7,028 nucleotides of DNA from contig JAPLWD010000124.1 in the NCBI GenBank assembly GCA_026396775.1, forward strand, positions 1 through 7,028, read 5' to 3'. The notes under the pieces were generated by a model, which was not told the DNA's origin, searched no databases, and was given only the letters and a program-made list of their open reading frames with translations. This stretch comes from Candidatus Gribaldobacteria bacterium (GTDB lineage: Bacteria > Patescibacteriota > Minisyncoccia > Minisyncoccales > CG1-02-41-26). A program made the translations under genes and the position numbers. Below are positions 5,933 through 7,028 of this stretch, in pieces. The stretch's first letter is position 1; every line of letters starts with the position of its first letter.

Positions 5933-6750
5933 TGAAAAGTAAATTATTAGTTTTAATTTTTGTTTTAGGCTTAACCCTTGGTTTTTTACCTAATTTAGCT
6001 TTTGGTAAAGATTTAAAGCAAGGTGCTGAATGTTGTGATAACTATGATAATCCTCAAAATTATGATCAATGTGGTGCGAATTTAAAATGTGAGGGCGATG
6101 CGCATCAACCCGATATACCTATTATAGGAGCAAAGACGGGTTGTTACCCTCTAGGTTCAGACGAATACAAAAAGGGCACTTGTGTGGCGAGTGGTCCAGT
6201 AATTCCCGCTGGCGGAGGTGCTGGTGGGGCAGGAGGCGGTACGCCACCGCCAGCTCCTAAGACGACGGGGTGTACTAGTGTTGGTTTTAAATGTGCTCCC
6301 GATGGCGTTAATCAAGACTGTTGCTCTAATGTTTGCAATGAGGGGTATTGCGCTGATGCGGATAATTTAGAGCAGTATTGCCAACAATATTGTTGTAATT
6401 GTGGCACAGACGGTAAGTTGATGGCTGGCAAAACAGAGCCTACTAAGGGATGTATTTTAGGTAAAGAAAAATGTCTTTGTTCGGCGTTTGAAATTAAACA
6501 ATGCGACGGCGAAGATGGCATTTTAAACTTAATCAACAATGTCATTGACTGGTTATTTTGGATTGTTTTAATTGGCTCCACTTTAATGATTGTGGTGGGA
6601 GCTTTATTTATGATGTTATCGGCGATGAGCCCGGATTTAGTGAAAAAGGGTCGCAGTATTATCGTGTGGTCGTTGATTGGCTTAGCCATTGTGGCTTCAG
6701 CTCGGCTTTTGGCCGCTGTGATTCGCTTAATCTTAGGAGGTGCTTCTTAA
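5932..6750 (+). CDS. Secreted Cys-rich protein with cystine-knot-like block and C-terminal T4SS-pilin-like two-helix anchor
   Basis: A 272-residue protein with four visible parts. (1) A signal peptide: K2 and K4, a hydrophobic core at 5-20, and probable cleavage after A23 or G25. (2) A Cys-rich region with 20 cysteines in all (34, 35, 47, 53, 71, 84, then 14 between 114 and 191), split by a Gly/Pro linker at about 93-109. The second half contains C114-x6-C121-x8-C130-C131-x3-C135-x4-C140, the C-C-CC-C-C spacing of inhibitor-cystine-knot miniproteins. A second cluster, CQQYCCNC, is at 150-157. (3) Membrane helices at about 205-229 and 243-267, joined by a short basic loop (DLVKKGR, 235-241). 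(4) A two-residue tail after the final LGG. The helix-KKG-helix layout resembles the TrbC/VirB2-like T4SS_pilin family common in Patescibacteria. The even Cys count and signal peptide fit extracellular disulfides. I chose ATG 5932 over GTG 5929; it overlaps the methyltransferase stop by one base. Function is unknown: adhesin, envelope fibre and toxin-like secreted module are all possible. Confidence 0.82.
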   Translation: MKSKLLVLIFVLGLTLGFLPNLAFGKDLKQGAECCDNYDNPQNYDQCGANLKCEGDAHQPDIPIIGAKTGCYPLGSDEYKKGTCVASGPVIPAGGGAGGAGGGTPPPAPKTTGCTSVGFKCAPDGVNQDCCSNVCNEGYCADADNLEQYCQQYCCNCGTDGKLMAGKTEPTKGCILGKEKCLCSAFEIKQCDGEDGILNLINNVIDWLFWIVLIGSTLMIVVGALFMMLSAMSPDLVKKGRSIIVWSLIGLAIVASARLLAAVIRLILGGAS

Positions 6751-6759
6751 AATCCCTTT

Positions 6760-6864
6760 GTCGTTGCGAGCTCGCCCGAGCCAGCGAGGGCGAGTGTGGC
6801 AATCTCGTAGTCCTAAAGAGATTGCTTCGTTGCTCCGCCTGCTGGCTTCGCTCCTCGCAATGAC
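6760..6864. repeat. REP/MITE-like palindromic element, complete copy (~105 bp)
   Basis: Two 47-nt arms (6760-6806 and 6818-6864) face each other across an 11-nt spacer. The ends are GTCGTTGCGAG and CTCGCAATGAC (inverted, one mismatch), and the inner ends are GCAATCTC (6799-6806) and GAGATTGC (6818-6825). The left arm folds by itself: CTCGCCC (6771-6777) pairs perfectly with GGGCGAG (6788-6794), and TTGC (6764-6767) pairs with GCAA (6799-6802). It carries no transposase and is far more GC-rich than its flanks. Overlapping reverse-strand ORFs (6659-6883, 6733-6927), which give peptides such as CHCEERSQQAEQRSN and VIARSEA, are translation artefacts of this repeat. It may act as a 3'-end mRNA structure for the gene before it. 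Confidence 0.85.
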
Positions 6865-6871
6865 AAAAAAC

Positions 6872-6899
6872 TTTATTTTGCAATTTAAAATCGTATAGT
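6872..6899 (+). promoter_or_regulatory. Weak candidate promoter for the gene at the right edge
   Basis: A good -10 (TATAGT, 6894-6899) is preceded 16 bp upstream by only a poor -35 (TTTATT, 6872-6877). Transcription would start near 6906, giving a leader of about 15 nt before ATG 6921. The REP-like element just upstream makes read-through from the Cys-rich gene less certain, so a new promoter here is reasonable but unproven. Confidence 0.22.
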
Positions 6900-6920
6900 T
6901 TTTTAAAATTAAATAAAAAT

Positions 6921-7028
6921 ATGCCAATATTTTTTAAGAAAAAGTTTTTACTATTTTTTGTTATCGCAATATTTTCTATTGCTATCGTGATTTTATTCTC
7001 GGAAAATATTTTGCCAACCCAAGGGCAA
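6921..7028 (+). CDS. N-terminus of a signal-anchored or secreted protein (partial)
   Basis: Thirty-six codons are open from ATG 6921 to the window end. The peptide begins MPIFFKKKFLL, with three lysines, then a hydrophobic stretch (about 9-26, ending IAIVILF), then SENILPTQGQ. This n-region, h-region and polar layout marks a Sec signal peptide or N-terminal membrane anchor. No lipobox cysteine is seen. With the preceding secreted gene on the same strand, it may extend a run of surface-protein genes, but nothing visible identifies the family. The start has only an A/T-rich leader. Confidence 0.62.
   Translation, partial: MPIFFKKKFLLFFVIAIFSIAIVILFSENILPTQGQ

Noticed and set aside
6659..6927. 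Reverse-strand ORFs with peptides CHCEERSQQAEQRSN and VIARSEASRRSNEAIS
   Set aside because: These are well-known spurious translations of the GCAATCTC/TTGCGAG dispersed repeat. They span the palindrome and run into the Cys-rich gene on the opposite strand.
1..7028. CRISPR arrays, tRNA or rRNA genes
   Set aside because: No regularly spaced direct repeats, cloverleaf-like sequence or rRNA signature was seen on either strand.

Overview
The window looks like chromosomal DNA from a member of the Patescibacteria (Candidate Phyla Radiation). It is AT-rich and tightly packed. The support is inferential: a short three-repeat S1 protein upstream of ftsH, a small UlaG-like metallo-hydrolase gene followed by a tiny membrane protein and gyrA, and a secreted Cys-rich protein ending in a two-helix, type IV secretion pilin-like membrane module. 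These are combinations I associate with that group. No rRNA or other taxonomic marker is present. TGA is used as an ordinary stop, so this is not a TGA=Gly (code 25) lineage.

Layout. Positions 1-1586 (minus strand) hold an S1 RNA-binding-domain gene followed 32 bp later by the 5' part of ftsH, probably one operon. Positions 1587-1787 form a divergent intergenic region with candidate promoters facing both ways and a bulged palindrome touching both -35 elements. Positions 1788-2433 (plus) are a metallo-beta-lactamase-fold hydrolase gene broken by a frameshift exactly at its HxHxDH metal motif. A 97-residue single-pass membrane protein starts one base after it. Positions 2729-2845 contain a candidate promoter and a stem-loop ahead of gyrA. 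Positions 2846-5356 are a complete gyrA. After gyrA come half of a REP-like repeat, a short class I SAM-dependent methyltransferase, and, overlapping it by one base, a 272-residue secreted protein with 20 cysteines and two C-terminal membrane helices. A complete ~105-bp REP-like inverted repeat follows. The window ends in the first 36 codons of another signal-anchored or secreted protein.

How the genes fit together. Most of the region is housekeeping: DNA supercoiling (GyrA), membrane protein quality control (FtsH) and translation or RNA binding (S1). The accessory interest lies at the 3' end. The Cys-rich protein places a cystine-knot-like C-C-CC-C-C block outside the cell, tethered by a pilin-like two-helix domain, and is probably translationally coupled to the methyltransferase. 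None of the eight start codons in the window has a convincing Shine-Dalgarno sequence.
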